The position numbers and the translations under genes are program-made. Of a stretch of 31,863 bases of DNA, positions 15,522-23,194 are shown one piece after another. The DNA lies in the NCBI GenBank assembly GCA_034432755.1, contig DAOUBQ010000083.1, forward strand, positions 1 to 31,863, given 5' to 3'. This stretch comes from UBA5195 sp034432755. GTDB lineage: Bacteria > Chloroflexota > Anaerolineae > Anaerolineales > Villigracilaceae. The first letter of the stretch is position 1. Each line of letters begins with the position of its first letter. The notes under the pieces were generated by a model. That model did no database searches and was not told the DNA's origin. It saw only the letters and a list, made by a program, of their open reading frames with translations.

Positions 15522-18070
15522 GAGGAGGGGAGATGGGCGATGACGGTCAGATGGTCGCCGGATGTCAGGGTAATGGGTTGGGAGAAGCGGATTCCGCCTT
15601 CGGATGGGTACGCTTCGAGTGGCTGACCGTTCAGGGACGCGGCGGGGGCGGCGGCGAGGGGCAGTTCCACGCTTTCGAGCGTCAGACGGCCTTCGGTCAG
15701 GAAAATCTCCAGGCTAAAGTCGTGGTGTCCGCGCCGAATCGTCATCCGGCCCCAGCCGGTGCCGCACAGGAAGGGTGAGCGCAGCGCGCTTCGGCGGGTG
15801 ACCGGTTTTAAGCGCAGGTGTCGCGCCGGAACGTCTACCAGCAGGCCGAGCCAGGCTTGCCAGGCGGCATAGATGGCGAGCGCGCGGGTGTAGAAATCGC
15901 CACATTCATTGTGCCGAAAGCGCATTCCGGCTTCATTCAAGCGGTCAAAGACGTTGCGGATGATGTCCAACGCTTCTTTTTCGAGACCTTCGGTGAACAG
16001 TTGGGCAGCAAAGAAGTATTCCGTGCCGGTCCACGGGTTTTGCCATTGCGAGAACGGCCACTCATCGGGAAATTCCCCGTTGGGGCAGCTGCCGTTTGCC
16101 AGGAAGCGGCCATCTTCGTTGATGTTGTAGGTCAGGATGGTGTACAACATGGTCTGAACGCGCTGCGGGTTCAGGCCACGCGGCAGGCCGGTGAGTAGGG
16201 CAAAGGCTTCGCCGTTGAGAGCGTCGGTGTGCAGGCCGAGGTCAATTGGTTTGGCGGCCAGCAGGTTCAGGCGGGCGTCCTCGCCCCCGGCGGCTTCGCC
16301 CTCTCGTAAGACGGCTTTGTAGTAATCACCCTGCCAGAACAGCCGCTCAAAGGAGGTGCGTCCCTGCTCCCAACGGGTCTGACAATCTGCCGCAAAATCG
16401 TTCTCTCCGAGCGCTTCGGCCATCGTTTTGGCAGCCTGTAAGGCCACCAGGTACAGGTCTGACATGTAGGCCACCACGCCAACCATGTGCCAGTGGTCAT
16501 AGGTAATGCCGCCTTCGGTGAAGGGAAGGCCAATTCCAAGCCGGTCGAGGGATTGGACGAACGCCAGCGCGCGGCGGGCGCTTTGCCAATGGCGGCGCAG
16601 CAGGTCGAAATCGCCGCTCCAGCGCCAATCGCGGAAGAGCGCCAGGATATATTGTAGATTGACATCCCAGCGAGAATATTCGCCAGCGGGCATGTCTTCG
16701 GGGCGAATATTGCGCTGGTAGGCGTGCGCCACCTGCCCGTTGGGGCGCTGGGCAGCCTGAATCAGGTTGAGGGCTGTGGCGCGCAGACCAGGAAACAAGA
16801 GTGCCACCCCAAACGAAGCGTAATGCTCTACATCCACTGTGTTCATGCCGGCCTGCCCCAACCCTTCCCACAGGAAAAAGTTACCGTCTTTGCTGTACCA
16901 GGAGGATTTGAAGAGAGTGTGTGCCTGGTCGAGCAAGGCTAACGCCAGGGCGGGGTCGAGGTCAGAATCGAGGATGGAGTCGGTCCAGGCGCGCGAGCGT
17001 GCCCGGAGCGAGTCAGCTTCGTTCAGCAGGTAAGCGGCCACTGCACCCGAATGCGCGAAGCGGTTCTCGTAGAACTTGCCGACATAGACGCCAAAGCGGT
17101 CGTAATGATTAGGAAAATACCAGGTCAGGCCAGTGCGGATTTCGGCGCTGTGGCCGGCTTCAAGGGTGGTTTGCACGCAAACGAGGGACTGGTCGCGGAA
17201 AAGGGGTGCGTTTTGAGCCGCGAAGTGATATTCCTCGCGTGGAATACGCGGCGGGATGCGCGGGCCATCGAGATGACCGGTTGTATAGAACGAATAGTAC
17301 AAATTTTGCAGATAGGGGTTGTGTGAAACAGCCGAAATGCTTTGTCCGGCGCGTGCGGCAGCAAAGACGCCCATCTCGCCGGTGGCCGGGCTTTGCGGGT
17401 CACGCCCGCCCTTCATGCGGATGATGACGCCCGTGGTGGTCATCTCCAGGCTGTGTTCGGGTGCGTAATCGGGGACCTGGTCGAACCCTGCCAGGTTGCT
17501 GGTGATTTGCAGCAGGCTGACCGTGAGCGGCTCATGGGTCTGACTGGTGATGGTGAAGTCGAAGACTGCGCCGGGAGTGGCGGAAGTGACAACATCGTGC
17601 GGGGTGAACGGCGACCAGGCCAGCAGTTCGACCTGCACGGGCAGGGTGGGGTCGAGGTATTTCAGGCGCGTGAAGGGAAATTCAGCAGTATGCTCGATGG
17701 CGCGCACAGTGGGAATGGTGGCGTATTTGTATGTGCGCGACATGTGTTCGCCCACCAGCCAACTGCCGCCCTGTCCCACGAACAGGAAACGGATTTGCGG
17801 TGCGCGCCCAGGGCGTTGAATGCGCAACAGGAAGCACAGGTCTTCGACGCCGGTGTTTGGCTCGGCGAGCGGATGGGGTTCGCCTTGCGGCGGAATCTGA
17901 TAGCGCCAGCCGTTCCAGGGGGCGGTGTTCAGGTAAGCGTGATGTCGAAAGACACCATCGGCCCAAAGTTCGAGACCGCCACATCCCAGCCCGCCCAGGC
18001 ACAGGCCAGAATCCAAACCTTTTTCGATCATCACTCGATTTTTTCGTTGAATAGGGGTATCCCAACCCAT
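15512..18070 (-). CDS. GH116 family beta-glycosidase (GBA2-like)
   Basis: An 852-aa two-domain enzyme: an N-terminal beta-sandwich (about residues 15-330) and a C-terminal (alpha/alpha)6 barrel (about 370-760), as in the GH116 group of bacterial beta-glucosidases/xylosidases and human GBA2. The likely nucleophile is E402 in LWEG, followed by NTVDVEHYASF. The likely acid/base is D525 in TYDHW. The glycine-rich start GLGCGGLE is typical. There is no signal peptide, so it acts in the cytosol on imported oligosaccharides. It follows the solute-binding-protein gene after a strong terminator. Its 3' end runs into a 7-bp repeat that supplies the stop. ATG at 18070 is taken; an in-frame ATG 13 codons later is possible. 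Confidence 0.88.
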   Translation of the reverse strand: MGWDTPIQRKNRVMIEKGLDSGLCLGGLGCGGLELWADGVFRHHAYLNTAPWNGWRYQIPPQGEPHPLAEPNTGVEDLCFLLRIQRPGRAPQIRFLFVGQGGSWLVGEHMSRTYKYATIPTVRAIEHTAEFPFTRLKYLDPTLPVQVELLAWSPFTPHDVVTSATPGAVFDFTITSQTHEPLTVSLLQITSNLAGFDQVPDYAPEHSLEMTTTGVIIRMKGGRDPQSPATGEMGVFAAARAGQSISAVSHNPYLQNLYYSFYTTGHLDGPRIPPRIPREEYHFAAQNAPLFRDQSLVCVQTTLEAGHSAEIRTGLTWYFPNHYDRFGVYVGKFYENRFAHSGAVAAYLLNEADSLRARSRAWTDSILDSDLDPALALALLDQAHTLFKSSWYSKDGNFFLWEGLGQAGMNTVDVEHYASFGVALLFPGLRATALNLIQAAQRPNGQVAHAYQRNIRPEDMPAGEYSRWDVNLQYILALFRDWRWSGDFDLLRRHWQSARRALAFVQSLDRLGIGLPFTEGGITYDHWHMVGVVAYMSDLYLVALQAAKTMAEALGENDFAADCQTRWEQGRTSFERLFWQGDYYKAVLREGEAAGGEDARLNLLAAKPIDLGLHTDALNGEAFALLTGLPRGLNPQRVQTMLYTILTYNINEDGRFLANGSCPNGEFPDEWPFSQWQNPWTGTEYFFAAQLFTEGLEKEALDIIRNVFDRLNEAGMRFRHNECGDFYTRALAIYAAWQAWLGLLVDVPARHLRLKPVTRRSALRSPFLCGTGWGRMTIRRGHHDFSLEIFLTEGRLTLESVELPLAAAPAASLNGQPLEAYPSEGGIRFSQPITLTSGDHLTVIAHLPSSSI

Positions 18071-18091
18071 AAGAAAGCCTGCCTTTGCTTG

Positions 18092-18128
18092 AAAAGAGGG
18101 GCTGCCCTCGTGTGGGAGGCAGCCCCTC
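18092..18128 (-). terminator. Intrinsic terminator after the sugar-binding protein gene
   Basis: A perfect 11-bp stem GAGGGGCTGCC/GGCAGCCCCTC with an 11-nt loop is followed on the minus strand by TTTTC. It lies 38 bp after the solute-binding-protein stop and 22 bp before the GH116 start. It should end most transporter transcripts and leave reduced read-through into GH116-GH4. Confidence 0.88.
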
Positions 18129-18165
18129 GCTGTTTGGCAGTTCTCTCGCTGTTTCAGGAGAACTA

Positions 18166-19764
18166 CTACTTGGTTGCCTTCCAGGCGTCGTACTGGCGCT
18201 GGACTTCTTCCTTGACCTTGTCAATACCGGCGGCCTTCAGTTCTTCGATGAACTTAGGCAGTTCGGTGGCCGGGTCAATGTAGCCATAGAGCAAGGGGGT
18301 CCAGTAGGCGTCCACGACGGCGTTGATGGCAGTGATTTCAGCCTCAACCGGGGTCTTATTGAAGCGGAAGCCCAGAGAAGGATGAGGCAGCGCATCATTG
18401 GCGTATTCAATGAGCAGCTTGTTCTTGTTGGGGTCTTCTTTGTTGGTCACATACTGAATCTGCGTGTTGCCCCACACCCAGGCGCCGGGATGGGCGCTAT
18501 ACCAGGCGTTGTCAATGATGTTCACACGGCCATCGGCCTCGAGTTGCCAATGTTTCCCTTCCACACCGAAGAGCACCATGTTGACCACCTTGGGGTCGGT
18601 GTGCAGAAGGTTAATGAACTTCATGGCTTCCACCGGGTATTCGGAAAGCGCGGGAATAGCGAGCATTGAGCCGCCGGTATGCACAGTGTTGACAACTTTC
18701 GGCGCCCATTCAATTTCGGCAAGGCGCAGGTCGGGATTTCCAGAAGAGTTGACCAGTTCTTGGGATTTGATGCCGTTACCCTTGAGGGGTTGCGCTACAA
18801 CAAAGAACTGTCCGGCGTTCATGATGCGGTCGGGTTCGTAACCGGTCAGGGCCGCATCGGGGTTTACCCAACCCTTATCGTGCCACTCACGAATGAGGGT
18901 GACATACTCACGATACCAGTCGCTTTCGACAACGTTGATGATGCTTTCATCAAACTTGCCGTTGGCATCGGGCAAGCCGTTCATGGTAATGATGTTTTGT
19001 GGCACGCCGCTGGCAAAACCATCGAGCCAGGGTTCAAAGCCAGGCATATAGTTTAACAGGTAGGGGTATTCATCGGGGCGAGCGGCTTTGGCTTTCTCGA
19101 GCCAGGGTTCAAAATCGCGCATGGTCTTGATTTTGGCGGCATCGGCCGGGGTGAAGCCAATCTGTTCGGCAAACGCAACGTTGTAGACGAAACCATCTGG
19201 CACGGCCAGTTCTTTGTTGGTGGGAACAGCATAGTTGATGCCATTGACCTGCGTACCAGCGATAAAGGCCGGGTTGAGGCTTTTGAGAATGCCTTGGCCG
19301 TATTGTTCGAGCAGGTTGCCATTCGGGCCGTTGTCGTCGTTGAGCGGCAAGAGCAGACCTTGAGCAACCAGTTCGTTGTACTGCCACCAGTCTGCGGTGA
19401 AGAAGATGTCCATCTTCTCGCCAGCCTGAATGCCAGTGATGGCCTTCGCGAACCAATCGCCCCAGCCAACGATATTGAAACGAACATCAGCGCAAATGAG
19501 CGGCTCAATGTAAGCGTTGAGGGCGGCTTCTACGTCTGGACGGGCTGGGGTGTCGCCGCCGCCCACCATGTACAGGTCGAGCGTCACCGGCTTATCGCAG
19601 GTGGGTTGGGGTGGAGCAGCGGGTTGTTCGGCAGCGGGTTGTTCGGCAGCGGGTTGTTCGGCAGCGGGTTGTTCGGCAGCGGGCTGCTCTGGGGTGGCGG
19701 ATGGCGCGCAGGCTGCCAAAACGAAAGCCGCCAGCAAAAACAGGGAAACCAGTTTTCGTAACAT
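18166..19764 (-). CDS. Extracellular solute-binding lipoprotein of a sugar ABC transporter (LplA-like)
   Basis: A 532-aa lipoprotein: signal peptide with lipobox LAAC (Cys19), a flexible linker of QPAAE repeats (about residues 25-50), then a large periplasmic-binding-protein fold. Size and placement with LplB/YtcP-type permeases fit family 1 carbohydrate-binding proteins for oligosaccharides. Several Trp residues (DWWQY, GWGDWF, FEPWLDGF) could stack on sugar rings. A GGAG site 8 bp before ATG at 19764 and the signal peptide fix the start; the upstream in-frame ATG is rejected. It is the last gene of the permease-permease-binding protein unit. With its neighbours, the likely ligand is a short beta-linked oligosaccharide, which is inference. 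Confidence 0.9.
   Translation of the reverse strand: MLRKLVSLFLLAAFVLAACAPSATPEQPAAEQPAAEQPAAEQPAAEQPAAPPQPTCDKPVTLDLYMVGGGDTPARPDVEAALNAYIEPLICADVRFNIVGWGDWFAKAITGIQAGEKMDIFFTADWWQYNELVAQGLLLPLNDDNGPNGNLLEQYGQGILKSLNPAFIAGTQVNGINYAVPTNKELAVPDGFVYNVAFAEQIGFTPADAAKIKTMRDFEPWLEKAKAARPDEYPYLLNYMPGFEPWLDGFASGVPQNIITMNGLPDANGKFDESIINVVESDWYREYVTLIREWHDKGWVNPDAALTGYEPDRIMNAGQFFVVAQPLKGNGIKSQELVNSSGNPDLRLAEIEWAPKVVNTVHTGGSMLAIPALSEYPVEAMKFINLLHTDPKVVNMVLFGVEGKHWQLEADGRVNIIDNAWYSAHPGAWVWGNTQIQYVTNKEDPNKNKLLIEYANDALPHPSLGFRFNKTPVEAEITAINAVVDAYWTPLLYGYIDPATELPKFIEELKAAGIDKVKEEVQRQYDAWKATK
19621..19680. repeat. 15-bp minisatellite coding the QPAAE linker
   Basis: Four perfect tandem copies of the 15-bp unit gggttgttcggcagc, with degenerate copies on both sides. 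On the minus strand it encodes repeated QPAAE just after the lipid anchor of the sugar-binding protein. Copy number may vary between strains and change the tether length. Confidence 0.93.
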
Positions 19765-19821
19765 CTTTTCTTCTCCTTTTTGTGTGTTTTTATATGGAAC
19801 GCCCATATAATGACTGAAAAA

Positions 19822-20745
19822 TTAGCCCTTGATGGCGCCGATGGTCAAACCGCGCACAAAATAGCGCTGGAAGAAGGGATAAGCCAGCACAATCGGACCA
19901 ATCGTCACCACAGCCATTGCCATGCGAAACGTCTGGGAGGGCAATTCAGAGAGATTGACCACGCCCTGCATACGCGAGGCATTTTCAATCAGGAAACGAA
20001 TGTTGTTCAGGGTGGAATAAATGGTGTATTGCAAGTTATAAAGTTCCACCTTGTCTATCAGGAGCAGAACATTGAAAAAGTTGTTCCAAATGCCAATGGC
20101 ACTGAACAGGGCAACCGTTGCCAGGCCAGGAACCGAGAGGGGCATCACAATCTGAAACAAAATGCGCCACTCATTGGCCCCATCAATGCGAGCGGCCTCA
20201 ATCAGTTCATCGGGAACGTTGGTTTTGATGTAGGTACGCAAGACGAATACCCAAAACGGACTGAATGCTGAAGGGAGAAAAAGCGCCCAAAGGGTGTTTT
20301 GGATTTGCAAAATCTGGCGCATGACCATGTAATATGCAACCAGGCCGCCGCCAAAGAGCATGGTAAAGAAAGCAAAGAACGTAAAAAAGTTCGCAAACCG
20401 AAAATTGGGGCGGGAGAGCGGGTAAGCATAGAGCGTGACCAGAAGAAGAGTCAGAACCGTGCCTGCCAGCGTAGAAATGATGGTATTGCGGTAGGCTGTG
20501 ATAATGATAGAGCCTTCACGGAACAGGTAGGTGTAGGCGTTAAGCGAGAATTCCTCCGGCCATAACCGATAGCCGTTGGCGGTCAGTGAGGCTTCCGATG
20601 TGACCGAAGCGATGACGATGATGTAAAAAGGAGCCAGAGTCAAGATAACGCCAATCACCATGAACACGTTCAGAATGAAATTGGTCGAGGGCGCAATCGA
20701 GAGCATATCGCGGGCAGATTTGGATGTGGCAGGCAAAAGTTGCAT
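19822..20745 (-). CDS. Sugar ABC transporter permease, YtcP/LplC-like (MalG type)
   Basis: A 307-aa inner-membrane permease with about six transmembrane helices. The cytoplasmic EAA loop EAARIDGA (residues 183-190), followed by a conserved Pro-containing stretch, couples to the ATPase. It pairs with the LplB-like permease encoded 30 bp upstream and with the lipoprotein encoded downstream. An AAGGAA ribosome-binding site precedes the ATG. No ATPase gene is found in this cluster. Transporters of this type commonly share one MsiK/MsmX-type ATPase encoded elsewhere, and that is the likely arrangement here. Confidence 0.93.
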   Translation of the reverse strand: MQLLPATSKSARDMLSIAPSTNFILNVFMVIGVILTLAPFYIIVIASVTSEASLTANGYRLWPEEFSLNAYTYLFREGSIIITAYRNTIISTLAGTVLTLLLVTLYAYPLSRPNFRFANFFTFFAFFTMLFGGGLVAYYMVMRQILQIQNTLWALFLPSAFSPFWVFVLRTYIKTNVPDELIEAARIDGANEWRILFQIVMPLSVPGLATVALFSAIGIWNNFFNVLLLIDKVELYNLQYTIYSTLNNIRFLIENASRMQGVVNLSELPSQTFRMAMAVVTIGPIVLAYPFFQRYFVRGLTIGAIKG

Positions 20746-20775
20746 GGTTCAAGTTCCTTATCGAAAACCTGACGA

Positions 20776-21768
20776 CTAGAACAGCGCCATCTCTGGGCGA
20801 GTCTTACGAACAATGTAATTGGTAATCAGGATGAGAACAAAGCCAAGCACCGATTGCACGAGTGATACCGCCGCCGGATACCCCAGCGGGGTTGTCGAAC
20901 GCAGCATGTTGAAAACGTAGATGTCAATGGTGGTTGTGACATCTCTGACCATCGCCGAACCAGCCGGCAGGGTGTAAAACATGTCAAAATCGGAGCCGAA
21001 AATGCGCCCCACCGCCAGGATTTGCAACAACACGATGGTGGGAATCAACTGCGGTAGGGTGATGTTCCAAAACTGCTGCCATTTGTTCGCGCCATCTATG
21101 GCCGCCGCCTCGTATAACTGCCGGTCAATTCCGGTGATAATCGCCAGGTAGAGAATCGAGCCATTGCCAGTGTATTTCCATAGATTGGCAAACAAAAAGA
21201 CGAAGGGCCAGTAGATTTTTTCTTTGTAAAGCTCAAACGGCGGCAAATTCCAGGAAGCAAGCAGGGTGTTAATAATGCCAGAATTATTTGCCAGGGCATA
21301 CACCACATAAGCAACCACCACCCACGAGATGAAAAACGGCAAAAAGAAAATCGAATGATACAGTTTGGCCCAAAAGCGATTGGTTAGTTCGTAGATAATC
21401 ACCGCCAGCGCCACCGAAGCAATCAGCCCAACCACCATGAACAGCAGGTTATACAGCACCGTGTTACGAACGAACATGATGGTATTGTTCAGGTTGGTGG
21501 GCAAAATCAGGTACTGGAAGTTGTCGAACCCAACCCAGGGGCTTTCGATGAGGCTATAGATAAAACGGTTTTGAATCCAATAGTCAGCAGGGGGCTTTTG
21601 CAGACGATAATTCTTGAAAGCCATGATGATGCCAGGCATCGGCAGATAAGCGAACAAAATCAGCCAAATCGTGCCAGGCAGGACCATCGTCAGGTACGAC
21701 AAATGGGTATAAATGGCATCCTGCGTCCAGCGGAACTTGGGTTTGGCAGGGGTGACTTCATTGGGCAT
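20776..21768 (-). CDS. Sugar ABC transporter permease, LplB-like (MalF type)
   Basis: A 330-aa permease with about six membrane helices (the first near residues 25-50) and the EAA loop EAAAIDGANKW (residues 220-230) that contacts the ATPase. It resembles the LplB branch of carbohydrate uptake permeases. It is the first gene of the transporter operon, with AGGAG 8 bp before ATG. The 80-bp gap to the lacI stop codon contains a perfect 16-bp palindrome that may be the operator. Together with the second permease it would form the membrane channel for oligosaccharide uptake. Confidence 0.93.
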   Translation of the reverse strand: MPNEVTPAKPKFRWTQDAIYTHLSYLTMVLPGTIWLILFAYLPMPGIIMAFKNYRLQKPPADYWIQNRFIYSLIESPWVGFDNFQYLILPTNLNNTIMFVRNTVLYNLLFMVVGLIASVALAVIIYELTNRFWAKLYHSIFFLPFFISWVVVAYVVYALANNSGIINTLLASWNLPPFELYKEKIYWPFVFLFANLWKYTGNGSILYLAIITGIDRQLYEAAAIDGANKWQQFWNITLPQLIPTIVLLQILAVGRIFGSDFDMFYTLPAGSAMVRDVTTTIDIYVFNMLRSTTPLGYPAAVSLVQSVLGFVLILITNYIVRKTRPEMALF

Positions 21769-21811
21769 GTCAACATCTCCTGTTATCCATCACGGTTAGC
21801 AGATATCGATT

Positions 21812-21827
21812 CCTTGAAAATTCAAGG
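21812..21827. promoter_or_regulatory. 16-bp perfect palindrome upstream of the transporter operon
   Basis: CCTTGAATTTTCAAGG (palindromic) lies 44 bp before the LplB-like start and 22 bp after the lacI stop. Its TTGAATTTT core recurs at the lacI promoter (22998-23008) and, with one change, at the start of the right-hand operon promoter (23080-23089). It may be a LacI-family operator, or a short hairpin ending the lacI transcript. Confidence 0.45.
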
Positions 21828-21848
21828 CCGTTACGGCAAGATATTATG

Positions 21849-22931
21849 TTATGTTTTTTGCAGAATACCTTGCGCTGCGCGTTGTTTTTCAGGGTCTTGT
21901 GCCGCAAGGCAGGCCACGCTGTCTCGAATCACCAAATCGGTGGACAGGACAAGCGTCGTCTTTGGCTTATCGGGATGGCGGAGCCTCTCAACGAGCGTCT
22001 GCACGCCCAGCGCACCCATCCAACTCTTATGAACGTGAACCGTAGTGAGCGCCGGGCTGATTTCAGCCGCCAGGTCAATGTTATCGAAGCCAACCACCGA
22101 AACATCGCCTGGAATATCCAGCCCAAGCCCTCGAATGACACTAATGGCGCCCAACGCCGTTTCGTCATTACAACAAAACAAGGCCGTCACCTGTCGGTCG
22201 GCCCCCAGCAGTTTCGAAGCCGCTTTTTGCCCGCCAGCCTTTGAAAGCTCGCTTTCAACAATAAACGGCTTTAACCCATAAGCGTTCAAGACCTGCAAGT
22301 AGCCTTGCTGCCTTAACTGAATGCTAGGCGGAGACAAAGGATTCCAGCCAGCCAACCCAATGCGCTCATGCCCGTTTTCGATAAGGAATTGCACAGCCTT
22401 TTTTGCCCCGCCAACGTTGTCTATCACCACGCTATCGCAATCGAGCGTGGAGGCATAACTATCTACCAGAACAATAGGAACATCCGATTTTCGCTTGATG
22501 ATTTCAACCGAATCATCAATAAAAGCGCCTGCCATGATTAAACCGTCAATCTGGTTCTGGTGAATCATGGCAGGCCACGAAAGGGGATGATTGCTGATAT
22601 CCACGTCCATCGTCGCAACCATCAAACTGATATTGTGAAGATGGCAAAACTTGTTGGCGCCGAATTGCACATGCGAATAAAACGGATTGGCGCCCCGCAC
22701 CATATCCAGGTCATGCTTAATCATCAGGCCAATCACCTGAGGCTGAACTTCTTCTCTAACCTGTCGCCGCTCTTTGAAATCGTACCCCAGCGATACGGCC
22801 ACATCCATCACCCGCGTTCGCGTTTGGGGCGAAACGCCCTCTTTGTTGTTGAGCGCAGCCGATACCGTTGCAACCGACACGCCTGTTGCTTCTGCAATAT
22901 CTTTCAACGTTGGCGAGTGAACAGGGGGCAT
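21849..22931 (-). CDS. LacI-family transcriptional regulator
   Basis: A 360-aa regulator. The N-terminal helix-turn-helix and hinge (residues about 8-55: LKDIAEATGVSVATVSAALN) match LacI/PurR. The remaining 300 residues form a periplasmic-binding-protein-like ligand domain, ending in the usual ...VVGFDNIDLA... and VRDS-type blocks. ATG at 22931 is preferred over one 69 bp upstream, because GGAAGG lies 7 bp before it and the helix-turn-helix follows directly. It stands between the divergent glycan operons, with short gaps to both, and most likely represses them until an imported or internal sugar binds. Confidence 0.93.
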   Translation of the reverse strand: MPPVHSPTLKDIAEATGVSVATVSAALNNKEGVSPQTRTRVMDVAVSLGYDFKERRQVREEVQPQVIGLMIKHDLDMVRGANPFYSHVQFGANKFCHLHNISLMVATMDVDISNHPLSWPAMIHQNQIDGLIMAGAFIDDSVEIIKRKSDVPIVLVDSYASTLDCDSVVIDNVGGAKKAVQFLIENGHERIGLAGWNPLSPPSIQLRQQGYLQVLNAYGLKPFIVESELSKAGGQKAASKLLGADRQVTALFCCNDETALGAISVIRGLGLDIPGDVSVVGFDNIDLAAEISPALTTVHVHKSWMGALGVQTLVERLRHPDKPKTTLVLSTDLVIRDSVACLAAQDPEKQRAAQGILQKT

Positions 22932-22978
22932 CCGTAAACCTTCCGAAATCTTATCTGTAATTTCAGTTACTTTTCTGA

Positions 22979-23007
22979 ATATTAGCATTAAATTGGACAA
23001 AATTCAA
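22979..23007 (-). promoter_or_regulatory. Candidate lacI promoter
   Basis: On the minus strand TTGAAT (23007-23002) and TAATAT (22984-22979) are 17 bp apart, each matching 4 of 6 consensus bases. The -35 box overlaps the shared TTGAATTTT motif, which would fit autorepression. The start would be about 40 bp before the lacI ATG. Confidence 0.45.
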
Positions 23008-23079
23008 TAACCAATTTACCTTATTATGACATTAATCCGTTAAAACTGCGACAAAACTCACAAAACAATCAGAATTCAA

Positions 23080-23117
23080 CTTGAATCTTGACTTTATGTT
23101 TTATCTGAATATACAAT
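23080..23117 (+). promoter_or_regulatory. Candidate promoter of the right-hand glycan operon
   Basis: On the plus strand TTGACT (23088-23093) and TACAAT (23112-23117) are 18 bp apart, each matching 5 of 6 consensus bases. CTTGAATCTT (23080-23089) overlaps the -35 box and resembles the motif near lacI and the transporter operon. An AATAT/ATATT inverted repeat lies just downstream (23128-23142), where a repressor could block. The leader is about 70 nt. Confidence 0.5.
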
Positions 23118-23194
23118 AGAATTTGTGAATATTTCGGATATTTCCTGACGCACCAGAACGCCTCAGGACTGGAAGCATAAAAAGGCAGAATCTC

